This document shows positions 41,824 to 42,528 of a DNA stretch of 42,528 nucleotides, piece after piece. Made by a program: the position numbers and the translations under genes. The stretch's first letter is position 1, and every line of letters begins with the position of its first letter. The notes beneath the pieces are model-generated. The model searched no databases, was not told the origin of the DNA, and was given only the letters and a program-made list of their open reading frames with translations. Source of the stretch: Candidatus Zixiibacteriota bacterium (GTDB taxonomy: Bacteria; Zixibacteria; MSB-5A5; GN15; FEB-12); contig JAQUSF010000006.1 in the NCBI GenBank assembly GCA_028715215.1, forward strand, positions 14,523-57,050, given 5' to 3'.

Positions 41824-42366
41824 ATGAAAATATTTAAGTACATGTCAGCGGTTATTTTGGCTATCGCATTTTTAGTAAGCGGTTGCGGTCAACGTTATGC
41901 TATAACACACAATTTGGAGGAAACTTTTCCAGGAAGTTCGACCTGCAAAATTGGTTATATACTTGATGAGCTGCCGGGAAATTTCCCTGATGATAAGAAA
42001 CCATCGATGGAAGATATAGATAAATTCAAGGGTTATTTAAAAGATGCTCTGCTTAAAGCTGAACTTTTTGACATGAAAGATGAATCTGGGAATCTTTACG
42101 ATTATGAGGTGAATGGCAGACTTATAGATTATAAAAAAGGAAGCGGGTTTCTTCGTTTTATGTTTGGCGCTTGGGCTGGAAAGGCTAAAGTAACAGTTGC
42201 TTTAAAAATTGTCGAAAAAGTAAACAATACTGAAATCTTTGCAGGTAATTTTACCGGAGAAGTTACAAGTGAATTTGAATCAGGATTAGAAATGTTTAAA
42301 AGAGTAGCCAAAGATTTTGCTGCGGCTCTTAAAAAGGAATTCAAACGTTTGAATAAGGGTAAATAA
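41824..42366 (+). CDS. DUF4410-like outer-membrane lipoprotein
   Basis: The 180-residue protein begins with a lipoprotein signal peptide ending in F-L-V-S-G-C-G; the lipobox L-V-S-G-C fits, so the mature protein would be lipid-anchored at Cys. The body carries Y-E-V-N-G-R-L-I-D-Y-K-K-G, the F-G-A-W-A-G-K-A-K-V-T-V-A-L-K-I-V-E region and G-N-F-T-G-E-V, resembling DUF4410. The ATG at 41824 has GGGAGA just upstream, so the longer frame from 41788 is not used. It follows the barrel gene by 32 bases and shares its AT-rich codon use. Confidence 0.78.
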   Translation: MKIFKYMSAVILAIAFLVSGCGQRYAITHNLEETFPGSSTCKIGYILDELPGNFPDDKKPSMEDIDKFKGYLKDALLKAELFDMKDESGNLYDYEVNGRLIDYKKGSGFLRFMFGAWAGKAKVTVALKIVEKVNNTEIFAGNFTGEVTSEFESGLEMFKRVAKDFAAALKKEFKRLNKGK

Positions 42367-42442
42367 GGGTAAATAAAACTAAACTTTTTTTATCAATTAT
42401 ATGTAAAAGTTAATATCTCTCCGGACAGTTTGAAATAATGAA

Positions 42443-42520
42443 ATGGCAGTCATCGGCCTCTTCGGTTAAATTAAATTTGAACAAAAGAATTAACCGAAAG
42501 GAGGCAGCGATGACCGCCAT
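42443..42520 (+). promoter_or_regulatory. Long imperfect hairpin covering RBS and start codon of the last gene
   Basis: The segment 42443-42469 can pair with 42490-42520 in four blocks: TTCGGTTAA/TTAACCGAA (9), GCCTC/GAGGC (5), GTCATCG/CGATGAC (7), and the outer GC and ATG/CAT pairs (5), giving 26 pairs with small AG bulges and one mismatch. The loop (42470-42489) is AT-rich. The right arm contains AAAGGAGG and ATG 42510, so the structure would hide the ribosome site. It could equally be a terminal repeat of a mobile element. Confidence 0.55.
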
Positions 42521-42528
42521 TGAGAAGA
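42510..42528 (+). CDS. Start of an unidentified gene, cut by the window end
   Basis: AAAGGAGG stands 7 bases before ATG 42510, a near-perfect ribosome site, and the frame continues to the window edge (M-T-A-I-E-K). Only six residues are visible, so no family can be named. The same frame is open back to ATG 42438, which would add 24 residues and include the left arm of the hairpin; that alternative has no clear RBS. The short visible stretch and the hairpin would suit a transposon or a regulated gene. Confidence 0.5.

Noticed and set aside
42361-42379. Tandem GGGTAAATA copies after the lipoprotein stop
   Set aside because: Only two short copies at a stop codon; no sign of a functional repeat.

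Overview
The window reads as a chromosomal segment of an uncultured-type Gram-negative bacterium. Evidence for two membranes is a porin-like barrel, a second barrel protein, a lipoprotein with a clear lipobox and a CsgG-family protein. One protein (38565-39962) joins thrombospondin type 3 calcium repeats to a C-terminal pair of 'PDISDIT.LI' dockerin-like repeats. From memory, that pairing is common in candidate phylum Zixibacteria and other FCB-group genomes, so a Zixibacteria-like lineage is my best guess. I could not run a phylogeny.

Layout. (1) 1-8057 is a dense forward run of housekeeping genes: the 3' end of ruvB, a 95-codon unknown, a DUF2905 membrane protein, queA, ispD, ispF, a DedA protein, ddl, a HAD hydrolase, an M42 aminopeptidase and cysS. 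Most junctions overlap by 1-8 bases. (2) 8058-8466 holds tRNA-Thr(TGT) and two perfect inverted repeats. (3) 8467-11768 is a dTDP-L-rhamnose operon (rfbB, rfbA, rfbD and a short rfbC-like gene). (4) 11930-22380 is a pseudaminic acid (Pse) operon behind a good sigma70-type promoter: pseB, pseC, an SpsF/PseF-type cytidylyltransferase, pseG, pseH, a MaoC/PhaJ-type hydratase, pseI, a Wzx-like flippase, a large Capsule_synth-like glycosyltransferase and a Wzy/WaaL-like membrane protein. (5) 22637-26292 adds an SDR epimerase/dehydratase, a GT4 glycosyltransferase and a Wzz-type chain-length protein. Regions 3-5 together form a surface-glycan locus: nucleotide-sugar supply, flipping, polymerisation or ligation, and length control. 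No initiating phosphoglycosyltransferase or outer-membrane exporter is present.

(6) 26402-29158 has tRNA-Tyr(GTA), a MATE transporter, a CsgG-family protein and tRNA-Leu(TAA). (7) 29252-32709, on the minus strand, carries a YbaK-type deacylase, and an alginate_exp-like porin translationally overlapped with a sodium:solute symporter. (8) 32895-37422 is a mixed set: a Mop/TOBE protein, a DUF5661 protein, a small membrane protein, a methyltransferase, an amidinotransferase-fold hydrolase, a DinB protein and a BaiN/HI0933-type flavoprotein. (9) 37602-42528 has a membrane-anchored SGNH-like protein, the TSP3/dockerin protein, a flavin reductase, an AT-rich barrel plus DUF4410-like lipoprotein pair, and the start of a gene whose ribosome binding site lies inside a long imperfect hairpin.

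The most unusual biology I can support is the MaoC/PhaJ hydratase embedded between pseH and pseI. It suggests a pseudaminic acid carrying a non-acetyl acyl group, possibly 3-hydroxybutyryl; this is inference. No CRISPR array, rRNA, prophage or complete insertion sequence was seen.
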